A stretch of 30,287 bases of DNA from assembly GCA_016302405.1 (NCBI GenBank), contig JAEDNR010000013.1, forward strand, positions 1 through 30,287. Direction: 5' to 3'. This DNA is from Oscillospiraceae bacterium. Its GTDB lineage: Bacteria; Bacillota; Clostridia; Oscillospirales; Oscillospiraceae. Of this stretch, positions 22,686 through 30,112 are shown in pieces (position 1 is the first letter of the stretch; each line of letters opens with the position of its first letter). The notes beneath the pieces are model-generated. The model made no database searches and was not told the origin of the DNA. It worked only from the letters and a program-made list of their open reading frames with translations. Made by a program: the position numbers and the translations under genes.

Positions 22686-23756
22686 TCAGGGCCGGTAATC
22701 CTCCAGGGCCAGGATCGCCTGACGGAGCATCTGCTTTGTCACGGGGTAGGGAGTGTGCTTCATCTCCTGGTTTGCCAGGGTGGCGTTCAGAACATCCTCA
22801 AGAGGATCCTCCCTTGTCAGCTCCAGATCGGCAAGGCAGGTGGGAAGCCCCACGGCTTTGCCGAAGGCATAGGCGGCGCTGAGCTTTTCCCAATCCTTGT
22901 CCACCATCAGGTTTACCAGGGTGCCGTAGGACACCACCTCGCCGTGGAGGTGGTTCTCCTCAATGTGCTTGCGCTGGGTCAGGCCGTAAAAGAGGGCGTG
23001 GGCAATGCCGCCGTTGTAGTCCGGGTGGACGGTGACGGAGGTAATGCCGGGGGAGACCACCACGTTCAGCACGCAGTCCTCCACCGCCTGGGTGGCAAGA
23101 CCGCGTTCTGCGTCCCGGAGGGCCTGCTGGCCCAGCCGGAGCAGGGGATAGAAGCACATTTTTCCGGCGTTGATGCCGGTTTCCGAAGCAAAGGACAGGG
23201 CTTCGCCGCCCTTACAAGACCAGCTGGACTCCACATGCTTGGCCATGGCGTCCCCCAACCCAGCCCGGAAGTACCGGATGGGGGCGGCGACAATGACCCG
23301 GGGATCGATGAAGCAGTGCTCCGGCACCCGTTTCAGCCGGGGGATCTCCCGGAAGGAGCCGTCCGGATTGTAAATGATGCTGATCTGGGTCACCGGGGCG
23401 CAGTTGGAGGCAATGGTGGGGACGGTGAACACCGGCTTATCCAGCATATCCGCCGCCAGCTTCACGGTGTCCAGGCATTTGCCGCCGCCCACGGCCAGGA
23501 TGCAGTCCGCGCCCCGGACTTCCTCCCGGGCGCAGATTTTGTTCACGTTCTCCCAGGTGGCTTCCTTGCCGTAAAGGATACAGCCGCTCACGGTGAGGCC
23601 CGCCTTTTGCAGGGCGGGAAGCACATATTTTTCCGCGGCCTGCCAGGCCTTTTCACCGTGGACAACGGCAACGGTTTTGCCCCGGTTCCCCAGCTCGGGA
23701 CCAAAGGCATCGAAGGCATCCGCACCGACAGTAAAGCGGGGAAGACGAATGGTCAT
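22686..23756 (-). CDS. Iron-containing alcohol dehydrogenase, GldA/HcxA-like
   Basis: 356-residue NAD(P)-dependent metal-binding dehydrogenase of the glycerol-dehydrogenase branch. GGGKCLDTVK (90-99) binds the nucleotide. The metal ligands are D169 in GLGDAMAKHVES, H253 in NGGIAHALFYGL and H271 in ENHLHGEVVSYG, all at the positions seen in GldA. TIASNCAPVTQISIIYNPDG (114-133) resembles E. coli HcxA (YbdH), which reduces 2-oxo acids such as 2-oxobutyrate; glycerol or another short polyol is the alternative. ATG 23756 overlaps the upstream gene's TGA as ATGA, so the two are translationally coupled. A Met nine codons earlier is inside the partner gene. Confidence 0.88.
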   Translation of the reverse strand: MTIRLPRFTVGADAFDAFGPELGNRGKTVAVVHGEKAWQAAEKYVLPALQKAGLTVSGCILYGKEATWENVNKICAREEVRGADCILAVGGGKCLDTVKLAADMLDKPVFTVPTIASNCAPVTQISIIYNPDGSFREIPRLKRVPEHCFIDPRVIVAAPIRYFRAGLGDAMAKHVESSWSCKGGEALSFASETGINAGKMCFYPLLRLGQQALRDAERGLATQAVEDCVLNVVVSPGITSVTVHPDYNGGIAHALFYGLTQRKHIEENHLHGEVVSYGTLVNLMVDKDWEKLSAAYAFGKAVGLPTCLADLELTREDPLEDVLNATLANQEMKHTPYPVTKQMLRQAILALEDYRP

Positions 23757-24784
23757 TGCCGCGCCTCCCGTTCCCGGATGCACCGGTCCGCATCCGCTTT
23801 CATCCGCAGGAAGTCCTCCCGGCTCAGGGCAACATCCAGAGACCGGGCATTATCCTCAATCTGGGAAAGCTTTCTGGCGCCGCACAGCACGTTGATCCGG
23901 TCCGAGACCATGGAATTCCACTTGACGCACAGGTTTGCCAGGGAGCAGTGGTACTTTTCCGTCAGGTCGGACCAGCCCGCAAGCATGGCGTTGACCGCGG
24001 CAATGTCCTCCGGGGTCCACCAGGGTCTGCCGTGGCGAACCTCCCCGGGCTGGGTGCGGTAGTCATTGGAGATTTTGCCGGAGAGCAGGCCCTGCTCGAT
24101 GGGGGAGTAGGTCTGCAGCGTTATGCCGTGTTTTTCACACAGGGGCAGCAGCTCCTTTTCCGGCTTCCGGTCCAGGATGCTCATTTTCTCCTGGATCACA
24201 TCCAGCTGGCCTGCCTGAAGGTACTCGGTGAGAATCCGCCCGTCCACATTGCAGGCGCCGATGGCCCGGATCTTGCCTTCCTTTTTCATATCCAGCAGGG
24301 TCCCCATGGTCTCCGCCACGGGGACCAGGCCGTAGGTCTTGCACTGCCAGTGGGTATAGAGAATATCCACATAGTCGGTGCCCAGCCGTTTCAGGCTGTA
24401 TTCCAGATCCCGGCGGATAGCTCTGGGAGACAGGTCCCGGCGGACATCTCGCAGCAGTATCTTGTTGCTGGGGTCCCGGCTTTCCCGGGAGAAGTGGTAT
24501 TCTCCGCCTTCGTCATACCATTGCAGGCCGCACTTGGTGGAGATGATGACCTTGTCCCGGGGCAGCTCCCGGAGGGCCCGGCCCACCACTTCCTCACTGT
24601 GGCCGAAGTTGTAGGCCGGGGCGGTATCGATCCAGTTGATGCCCAGCTCCACCGCCCGGCGAATGGTGTCAACGGAGACGCTGTCGTCATTGTCTCCCCA
24701 GTTGCCGCCGCCGATGGCCCAGCAGCCCAGACCCAGGGCACTGGTCAGGATGCCGGAATGGCCCAGCTCGCGTTTTTCATTCAT
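23753..24784 (-). CDS. Aldo/keto reductase
   Basis: 343 residues, AKR barrel with the full tetrad: D53 and Y58 in WIDTAPAYNFGHSEE, K84 in ISTKCGLQW and H145 in ILYTHWQCKT. A large loop GEYHFSRESRDPSNK (94-108) and the C-terminal SDRINVLCGARKLSQIEDN (NADP-binding) resemble YajO/IolS-type enzymes. The substrate is unknown. ATG 24784 has GGGAGGA eight bases upstream; an earlier in-frame Met lies on that site. It forms a two-gene unit with the iron-containing dehydrogenase (ATGA overlap), suggesting successive or opposite redox steps on one carbonyl/alcohol pair. Repeat B3 lies directly upstream. Confidence 0.88.
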   Translation of the reverse strand: MNEKRELGHSGILTSALGLGCWAIGGGNWGDNDDSVSVDTIRRAVELGINWIDTAPAYNFGHSEEVVGRALRELPRDKVIISTKCGLQWYDEGGEYHFSRESRDPSNKILLRDVRRDLSPRAIRRDLEYSLKRLGTDYVDILYTHWQCKTYGLVPVAETMGTLLDMKKEGKIRAIGACNVDGRILTEYLQAGQLDVIQEKMSILDRKPEKELLPLCEKHGITLQTYSPIEQGLLSGKISNDYRTQPGEVRHGRPWWTPEDIAAVNAMLAGWSDLTEKYHCSLANLCVKWNSMVSDRINVLCGARKLSQIEDNARSLDVALSREDFLRMKADADRCIREREARQ

Positions 24785-24837
24785 ACTTGGGTTCCTCCCA
24801 TGGATCATTCAGGTTTTGTTTTCATTGGCAGACGGAT

Positions 24838-25027
24838 AAATTGGAATTTAATTGACAATTGACAATGAACAATTGACAATTAAGGAATCCCTCCGGGATG
24901 ATTTAAAATAAGAAGAATTTGACCGAAAACAATTCGGAATTATTTCAAAATCGTCCCGAAGGGACACAACAATTGTCAACTGTCAATTGTCAATTGTCAA
25001 TTCGGCGGAGCCGCTAAATTCCAATTT
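24838..25027. repeat. Framed composite repeat, core type B (copy B3)
   Basis: Boundaries AAATTGGAATTT (24838-24849) and AAATTCCAATTT (25016-25027), with TTGGCAGACGG outside the left end. The core is the same as B2 in the same orientation: TAATTGACAATTGACAATG, AAGGAATCCCTCCGGGATG, AT-rich centre, TCGTCCCGAAGGGACAC, then TGTCAATTGTCAATTCGGCG. Confidence 0.85.
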
Positions 25028-25035
25028 CTCTGCCC

Positions 25036-25108
25036 CAAAAAAGAAAGGGGCTGCGGGCGGGAAATCTTCCGCACGAGAATCGCTGTGCGCAAGCTTCCGC
25101 CCACAGCC
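25036..25108 (-). terminator. Terminator of the PTS operon
   Basis: On minus, GGCTGTGGGCGGAA pairs with TTCCCGCCCGCAGCC (one bulge, one G-U) around a GCGCACAGCG...GTGCGG inner region, followed by CCTTTCTTTTTT. It starts ten bases after the last gene of the operon. Confidence 0.75.
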
Positions 25109-25118
25109 GCAGACGGTT

Positions 25119-25325
25119 TTACACGCGTATGAAGCCCGCGATGATCACATCCAGAATCATGAGGGTGTAGCCGATCTTGCGCAGCTTCTTTTCCTCATCT
25201 GACCAGACATTGTCCGGCGCGACCAGCTGCCGCCGCTGAAAGGAGATCTTTGCCCGCATAAGGCAGTACATGCCGATCAGCAGGAGGATAATCATAATGA
25301 CATTTTTAATGGTGTCCGGTGTCAT
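25119..25325 (-). CDS. Small two-helix membrane protein, unknown function
   Basis: 68 residues: helix IIMIILLLIGMYCLM (about 8-23), a basic/acidic middle AKISFQRRQLVAPDNVWSDEEKKLRK, then helix IGYTLMILDVIIAGFI (about 51-66). The start lies 6 bases after the isomerase stop and it ends just before the operon terminator. There is only a weak ribosome site (AAGTAAGC), so translation probably depends on reinitiation. No family recognised. It is the last gene of the sugar operon. The clean helix pattern and fit in the operon argue that it is real, but it could be a chance frame. Confidence 0.6.
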   Translation of the reverse strand: MTPDTIKNVIMIILLLIGMYCLMRAKISFQRRQLVAPDNVWSDEEKKLRKIGYTLMILDVIIAGFIRV

Positions 25326-25331
25326 AGACGC

Positions 25332-25967
25332 TTACTTAACCAGGTCTTCGACGAAGGCTCTCAGGGCGTCGTCCTTGCAGCCGGCCCGGAAGCACTCCAG
25401 GAACCGGGGGGTCAGGCTCTTCTTTACAATGTCCGGATCCACTTCCTTCAGACCCTCAATGAGGGGCTTGCAGGTGGCCTGCTTCATGCGGAACAGGTTG
25501 GCGGCGTTCCGGTTCTGGGACTCCCGGCGCTCCGGGGGATAGCCCAGGCCCTTGGGGGAGCCGAAGGCCTTTTCAAACATGGTATGGATATTCAGCTCCG
25601 CGCCCCAGCCGAAGCCCTTGGCGTAGGGAATCGCCAGTGCGTTGCCGTTGTTGATCTGCAGGAACAGGTAGGCGTCGGTGGGCTCGATGCAGTAGCCGCA
25701 GACCACGCCGGGGAAGGCGTTCAGGGCCATGAGGGCGCCCTGGCCGGTGCCGCAGCCGGTGACCACGAAGTCGGCAGCGCCGCTGTTGAGAAGCAGGGCA
25801 GCCTGGACACCCAGGTTCAGGTAGGTCAGGTAGTAAGGATCGTCATCACAGCACATACCGGTGTTGTACACGGTATGGCCCATGGGCTCCACTACATCCT
25901 TGAGCTGAGCCAGGACAATGGCATTCTTGGAGGCCTGGCTGAATTCGTTCATCATTGCGATTTTCAT
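25332..25967 (-). CDS. RpiB/LacA/LacB-family sugar-phosphate isomerase
   Basis: 211 residues. RpiB-fold aldose-ketose phosphate isomerases; the family includes ribose-5-phosphate, galactose-6-phosphate and tetrulose-phosphate isomerases. The first 150 residues carry the family core, with active-site Cys72 in VVTGCGTGQGALM and the NNGNALAIPYAKGFGWGAEL segment (the RpiB C-R-A-N-D-like strand is altered). A C-terminal extension of about 60 residues, ending FRAGCKDDALRAFVEDLVK, distinguishes it from the 150-residue RpiB. ATG 25967 with AAAGGA about ten bases upstream. It lies 57 bases after the aldolase gene in the same operon, so it should isomerise the imported sugar phosphate before or after that step; the specific sugar is undetermined. 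Confidence 0.82.
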   Translation of the reverse strand: MKIAMMNEFSQASKNAIVLAQLKDVVEPMGHTVYNTGMCCDDDPYYLTYLNLGVQAALLLNSGAADFVVTGCGTGQGALMALNAFPGVVCGYCIEPTDAYLFLQINNGNALAIPYAKGFGWGAELNIHTMFEKAFGSPKGLGYPPERRESQNRNAANLFRMKQATCKPLIEGLKEVDPDIVKKSLTPRFLECFRAGCKDDALRAFVEDLVK

Positions 25968-26024
25968 TGGTTTTTTTCCTTTCCGAAAAAAGGCGAATGA
26001 ATTACTCCATCCGCCTTTTATATG

Positions 26025-26909
26025 TTATTCCTTGCTGCCGTTGTCGGCGTACTCGAAGGTATAGCGGTCGTTGGAGCCGATCATGCGGATGTAGTCCTTG
26101 ACGAACTTCTTGATGGCAGCTTCGGCGGTCATCATGATCTCCATATAGTTGGTGCCCGGCTTTTCCTCCCACTTGGCCTTCATGGCAAGCTCAGCGGCAT
26201 GGAAAGCGTCGGTGCAGACGTTGATCTTGTTGATGCCGCCGGCAACAGCCTTGCGGATGTTCTCCTCACCGGAGCCGGAGCCGCCGTGGAGGACCAGGGG
26301 CATCTTCAGGGCGGCCTTCAGCTCGGCCAGCCGCTCAAAGTCCAGAGTGGGCACATAGCCCTCGGGATACTTGCCGTGGGCGGTGCCGATGGCAACAGCC
26401 AGGGCATCGATGCCGGTACGGGCAACGTAGTCCTTGGCCTGCTCCACATTGGTATACATATCGGAGGTCTTTCCGTCGCCGTCAGCGGCCTGGCCCACAT
26501 GGCCCAGCTCGCCTTCCACGCTGATGCCCTTGGCATGGGCCAGGTCAACCACCATACGGGTACGCCTGACGTTTTCTTCATAGGGCAGAGAGGAAGCGTC
26601 GATCATCACGTTGGTGAAGCCCTTGTGGATGGCCATCAGCTCCGCCTCCCAGGAGGGGCCGTGGTCCAGGTTCAGGCAGACGGGAACGTCGGCCCGCTCC
26701 GCCATGTTGATAACCAGGGGAACGATGTCGTCGGGATGGGCATGCTTGGTCATCTGGCCAACACCCATCTGCACGATGATGGGGGAATGCTCCTCGCTGG
26801 CAGCTTCAATGACGGCACGAACCATTTCCATATTGATGCTGTTGACAGCCATTACGGCGTAGCCGTCACGGTTGGCGTTGTCCAGCATTTCTTTCATACT
26901 TACTAACAT
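26025..26909 (-). CDS. Class II ketose-bisphosphate aldolase (fructose/tagatose type)
   Basis: Zn-dependent aldolase that cleaves a ketose 1,6-bisphosphate (or a ketose 1-phosphate) to dihydroxyacetone phosphate and an aldehyde. 294 residues; D82 and zinc ligand H83 in CLNLDHGPSWE, E132/E134 in SVEGELGHVG, H178 in IGTAHGKYPEG, H208 in LVLHGGSGSG, and KINVCTDAF for phosphate binding. Good family match to FbaA/GatY/KbaY; tagatose and fructose forms cannot be separated by eye. ATG 26909 follows GAGGAGG at nine bases. It sits between PTS EIIC and the isomerase. No sugar-phosphate kinase is in the operon, so a bisphosphate substrate would need a kinase from elsewhere, or it acts on a ketose 1-phosphate as delivered by a fructose-type PTS. 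Confidence 0.9.
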   Translation of the reverse strand: MLVSMKEMLDNANRDGYAVMAVNSINMEMVRAVIEAASEEHSPIIVQMGVGQMTKHAHPDDIVPLVINMAERADVPVCLNLDHGPSWEAELMAIHKGFTNVMIDASSLPYEENVRRTRMVVDLAHAKGISVEGELGHVGQAADGDGKTSDMYTNVEQAKDYVARTGIDALAVAIGTAHGKYPEGYVPTLDFERLAELKAALKMPLVLHGGSGSGEENIRKAVAGGINKINVCTDAFHAAELAMKAKWEEKPGTNYMEIMMTAEAAIKKFVKDYIRMIGSNDRYTFEYADNGSKE

Positions 26910-26946
26910 TCGGGTAAACCTCCTCAGATTTTCCTGTTGTGCATAT

Positions 26947-27030
26947 TATGGGGGCCGGAAAAATCCGGTCCCCCATAAATTTTTTCTTATTAGGAAGCCT
27001 CTTACAAACCTGCGAAAGCAGGTTTGTAAG
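26947..27030 (-). other. Two hairpins between the EIIC and aldolase genes
   Basis: Hairpin 1 (27001-27030) has a perfect 13-bp stem CTTACAAACCTGC/GCAGGTTTGTAAG with a 4-base loop. Hairpin 2 (26947-26977) has TATGGGGG/CCCCCATA plus CCGGA/TCCGG with one bulge. On the coding (minus) strand neither is followed by a T tract, so they probably stabilise or process the mRNA rather than end it. On plus, hairpin 2 is followed by AAATTTTTTC and could stop antisense transcription. Confidence 0.6.
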
Positions 27031-27077
27031 AATTATCAAAGCTTTCTATAGACGACTCTCCCCGGAGGGAACGGGTG

Positions 27078-28187
27078 TCAGACCTCGATATCCAGCTCGA
27101 CGATCTCTTCTTCCTTGTTGTCATCCTCGCTGGGCATCTTCTTCAGCACAGCGTACAGAACACCGGTGATGACGGAGCCGATGACACAGGCCAGGATCCA
27201 CAGACCGAGCTTGTTGGACAGAGGAGCGACAAAGATACCGCCGTGAGCAGCGGGGGTGTTGATGCCCCAGGCCATAGCCAGGCCGGAAGCAACGGCGGAG
27301 CCAATCATGGAGGTGGGAATCACGCGCAGGGGATCCTCAGCCACGAAGGGCAGCACGCCCTCAGTGATGAAGCACAGACCCATGGGGATGCAGGTGTAAG
27401 CGGCATCCTTCTGCTGACGGGTGAACTTCTTGGGAGCGATGATGGCAGCCAGGCCCATGCCGATGGCAGGAGTCATGCCGCCGATGATCTTGGCAGACTC
27501 CGCGCAGCCGCCGATGCCGTCGGGCATATCAGCATACAGCGCGTTGGCAGCCATGGAAGCGGTCTTGTTGACGGGGCCGCCCATATCGAAGCCCATGCAG
27601 GCGCCGATAACGGCACCAACCACGAACAGGGAGCCTTCCGCCAGGCTCTGAATCCAGTTCTGGAAAGCGATCATGACGGCGGAGATGGGACGCATCAGGA
27701 CGCCGAAGAACACGAAGGAGGCAACCATGGTGGCAAGGACGGGGATGACCAGAACGGGCATCAGGCCCTGCAGAGACTTGGGAACCTTCCAGGTCTTCAT
27801 CCACAGGACGAAGTAGCCAACCAGGAAGCCCATCAGCATAGCGCCGATGAAGCCGGTCTTGGTGGGGCCGCCGGCGAAGTAGCCGATGGCGAAGCCGGGG
27901 ACGATGCCCGGACGGTCAGCGATGGAGAATGCGATACCGGCGCACAGGAAAGCATAGGCCCAGTTGAAGCCAAAGCTGTTCATCTTGCCCAGCACAGCCA
28001 TGAAGTCGCTGATCTTGGTGATGGAGTAGCCGGAGAATTCCAGACCGGCGACCAGAGGATCGGACAGGGCAACGCCGGACCAGCTGAAGGCCTTCTGAAT
28101 AGCACCCAGAATACCGGCCATAACGACCATGGGGATCAGGAAAGAGATACCCGTCATAATGTGCTTTTTGATATCTTGCAGCTTCAT
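27078..28187 (-). CDS. PTS fructose-type EIIC (membrane permease)
   Basis: Sugar-translocating subunit of the fructose-mannitol PTS superfamily, 369 residues, about nine to ten helices. Characteristic segments are MTGISFLIPMVVMAGILGA at the start, PGFAIGYFAGG (about 98-108), GFDMGGPVNKTASMAANAL (about 205-223) and CFITEGVLPFVAEDPLRVIP, whose GPVNK and ITEGxxPF motifs hold the sugar-binding residues. A highly acidic C-terminal tail, EDDNKEEEIVELDIEV, resembles the tail of EIIA. ATG 28187 has GGAGAGG upstream. It is encoded separately from EIIA and EIIB, in the order EIIA-EIIB-EIIC. Confidence 0.92.
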   Translation of the reverse strand: MKLQDIKKHIMTGISFLIPMVVMAGILGAIQKAFSWSGVALSDPLVAGLEFSGYSITKISDFMAVLGKMNSFGFNWAYAFLCAGIAFSIADRPGIVPGFAIGYFAGGPTKTGFIGAMLMGFLVGYFVLWMKTWKVPKSLQGLMPVLVIPVLATMVASFVFFGVLMRPISAVMIAFQNWIQSLAEGSLFVVGAVIGACMGFDMGGPVNKTASMAANALYADMPDGIGGCAESAKIIGGMTPAIGMGLAAIIAPKKFTRQQKDAAYTCIPMGLCFITEGVLPFVAEDPLRVIPTSMIGSAVASGLAMAWGINTPAAHGGIFVAPLSNKLGLWILACVIGSVITGVLYAVLKKMPSEDDNKEEEIVELDIEV

Positions 28188-28245
28188 AAGATTGTTTCCT
28201 CTCCTTTATAATTAGGATAATAGGATGGTGTTTGCGTGAGTCGGC

Positions 28246-28560
28246 TTACTTCGCAGCCAGCTTCTTCTCGATGGTAGCGATCAGACTCTTGGGCTGCTTC
28301 ATTGCCAGCGAAATGGGCACATCCACAATACGCTTGCCCGCGAAGCGATCCGTTCCGCGGATGGCGATGTCATGGCTGAAGATGATGACGTCGGCGTCCT
28401 TAATGTCTGCCGCGGTCAGCTCATTCTGCACGCCCGCAGAACCCTGGGTCTCCACTTTGCATTGGTGACCCATCTCCTCGGCTGCCTTCTGAATCTTCTC
28501 TGCCACGATGTAGGTGTGTGCAATTCCAGCTGTGCACGCTGTTACTGCCAGGATTTTCAT
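28246..28560 (-). CDS. PTS fructose-type EIIB
   Basis: 104-residue cytosolic domain that carries the phosphate from EIIA to the incoming sugar. The phosphorylated cysteine is C9 in VTACTAGIAHTYIVAE, the standard EIIB-fructose P-loop. ATEGVQNEL-like substrate loop appears as QGSAGVQNELTAADI, and the chain ends in the usual IATIEKKL helix. ATG 28560 has GGAGG eight bases upstream. It lies between the EIIA and EIIC genes with gaps of 82 and 58 bases; the first gap holds a CACAG...CTGTG hairpin. Confidence 0.93.
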   Translation of the reverse strand: MKILAVTACTAGIAHTYIVAEKIQKAAEEMGHQCKVETQGSAGVQNELTAADIKDADVIIFSHDIAIRGTDRFAGKRIVDVPISLAMKQPKSLIATIEKKLAAK

Positions 28561-28642
28561 CCCTTATTCCTCCTTCCCCCCAAGGATATTACCTAATCAC
28601 AGTCCCGCTATGGGGCGCGGCGCTGTGAGAAAGCCAAATGTA

Positions 28643-29170
28643 TCAGAAATCCAGATCCAGATCCATGATTTCTTCTTTGGAGTCCACGGCCTCCAGCTCC
28701 TCGTCCTCAGCAAGGATGGCGGCGATGATCTCGTCGGGCGTCTGGCACTGGTGCAGACGGGCCAGACGGGCTTCGTTGCCCAGCTTGCCGGCCAGCTGAG
28801 ACAGGAGCATCAGGTGGTTCGCGGCAAACTCCGTGTCAACGAACACGCAGAACAGGAAAACCAGGGTGGATTCCTGCCAGCCGTCGTCTTCCATGCTGCT
28901 CTCCCAGCGGATGGGATTGACGGTGCGGCCGATGGCGATGCCGATTTTCTTGGCGGCGGTGGACTTGCCGTGGGGAATGGAGATTCCTTCGCCCATGCCC
29001 GTGGGGCCCTCGGCCTCCCGCTCGTAAATATCGGAAATAAACTGCTCCACATCGTCAATGTAGCCGTTGCGCAGCAGGACCTGGGCCAGGTTCCGGAGTA
29101 CCTCGTCCTTGGTGGTGCCCTCCACAGACAGGTCGATAATGGCAGGGTTCAGGATGGAGCTGAGATCCAT
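28643..29170 (-). CDS. PTS fructose-type EIIA (EIIA-2)
   Basis: 175-residue EIIA of the fructose/nitrogen type. It accepts phosphate from HPr on H67 in MGEGISIPHGKS. The opening LNPAIIDLSVEGTTKDEVL and the TLVFLFCVFVDT and HLMLLSQLAGKL strands fit the family (usual length about 150). The extra C-terminal part, EDEELEAVDSKEEIMDLDLDF, is acidic and resembles the tail of the EIIC in the same operon. The start is ATG 29170 (MDLSSI) with AAAGGAAG about seven bases upstream; an earlier in-frame Met overlaps the preceding gene and lacks a site. First PTS gene, 58 bases after the NERD-like gene. Confidence 0.92.
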   Translation of the reverse strand: MDLSSILNPAIIDLSVEGTTKDEVLRNLAQVLLRNGYIDDVEQFISDIYEREAEGPTGMGEGISIPHGKSTAAKKIGIAIGRTVNPIRWESSMEDDGWQESTLVFLFCVFVDTEFAANHLMLLSQLAGKLGNEARLARLHQCQTPDEIIAAILAEDEELEAVDSKEEIMDLDLDF

Positions 29171-29228
29171 AATGTTCTTCCTTTCTTGGTTGCAGGATAT
29201 GGAAGCCGGTATTTTCTTTGGAACCGGG

Positions 29229-29855
29229 TTATCCCTTGACAAGCATGTTGTGCATGGCGATGATTTCGCTGTCGGAGATGAAGTCGGCCTTCACCTGGGC
29301 CAGTTCCTCCGCCAGCTCCGAGAAGTGAATGGGCTTAATGTCGGTACGCAGGCTGGAAAAATCCGCCTGATTGTGAAAAGCAATCCGTGCTTCGATATGT
29401 ACGCCGGGGAAGAGTTTTGCTATCCGGGCAACGTAGGCTTTCGCGTCCGCCGTGGGGTTGGGGTGGCGGTAGGTGTGGTTTTTTCCCGCCTTATCCGGGC
29501 GGATCACGTTCCAGTTCTTCTGGTTGGGATTTCCCAGATATTGACCGGTGGCCCGGTCATAGCTCACGACCATAATGCCCTTATTATAGAAAATCACGCA
29601 GAATTTGCTCTTGCCGCCGCCCTCCTTGGTCAGGGAGGAGTAGACGATCCGGTGAACGCCGATCTTGCCGCGCAGATAACCGCTTTCGGAGCAGTTGCGC
29701 AGGACCACATACCGGTAGAAATAGGCAAGAAAGCTGCCGTAAATATCGTTGTAAATATCGCCCTTGCAGTTTCTGTACAGACGGATTCCCTGCAGCAGCC
29801 AGGCGAAGGCCATAACGCCGACGATGGTGAGAAGCAATATTGCAATCGGTTCCAT
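29229..29855 (-). CDS. Membrane-anchored NERD-like protein, unknown function
   Basis: 208 residues: one N-terminal membrane helix (about 4-24), a short basic linker, then a soluble domain. Segments FYNKGIMVVSYDRATGQYLG (89-108), NQKNWNVIRPDKAGKNHTYRHPNP (read as 111-134) and VHIEARIAFHNQADFSSL (152-169) parallel the core of NERD (nuclease-related) domains, which read roughly G-I-F-V-I-E-x-K...G...W...NP...V-V-F. However, the catalytic-type residues are not there: the usual D-H-I-V is GVHRIV and the E-x-K is S-Y-D. So if it is NERD-derived it is probably inactive as a nuclease; the assignment is by eye. ATG 29855 has GGAGGG about nine bases upstream. It is the first gene under the consensus promoter of the PTS operon, an unusual partner for sugar uptake. 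Confidence 0.65.
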   Translation of the reverse strand: MEPIAILLLTIVGVMAFAWLLQGIRLYRNCKGDIYNDIYGSFLAYFYRYVVLRNCSESGYLRGKIGVHRIVYSSLTKEGGGKSKFCVIFYNKGIMVVSYDRATGQYLGNPNQKNWNVIRPDKAGKNHTYRHPNPTADAKAYVARIAKLFPGVHIEARIAFHNQADFSSLRTDIKPIHFSELAEELAQVKADFISDSEIIAMHNMLVKG

Positions 29856-29922
29856 GACGGTTTGCCCTCCATCGTTTCAGAATCAGCGAAAATTTACCGT
29901 ATAAAGGAAATAGATAATTCAT

Positions 29923-29950
29923 ATTATATGCATTTTCTATTATTTGTCAA
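29923..29950 (-). promoter_or_regulatory. Promoter of the NERD-like/PTS operon
   Basis: On minus: perfect TTGACA, a 16-base spacer, perfect TATAAT; about 60 bases of leader before ATG 29855. The strongest promoter in the window. Its -35 lies inside the palindrome at 29940-29957, which suggests repression. Confidence 0.85.
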
Positions 29951-29957
29951 CAAATAA
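29940..29957. promoter_or_regulatory. Putative operator palindrome over the PTS promoter -35
   Basis: TTATTTGT-CA-ACAAATAA, perfect 8-bp arms, covering the -35 TTGACA. A bound repressor would block RNA polymerase. The regulator is not encoded in the window. It does not match the CcpA cre consensus. Confidence 0.6.
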
Positions 29958-30112
29958 AAACAGGAAAGCCATGGACATTCCGTACATTTTCAACAGAGAA
30001 CGATTGTGCTTCGACGAAAATAAACGGAAATTTTCACAACGGACAAAGAGGCAAATGTTCGGATATTTCTGGCTGATGTGCATATACCCACAAAAAGTGC
30101 AGGGAAAAGGGG

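Noticed and set aside
9036..25027. Tandem AATTGACA / TGTCAATT units as a possible CRISPR array
   Set aside because: Units are 7-8 bases without spacers, only three or four per side, and arranged as an inverted pair; no cas genes.
29856..29922. CcpA cre site in the PTS leader (TGAAACGAT)
   Set aside because: Only a half match to the cre consensus and no second half.
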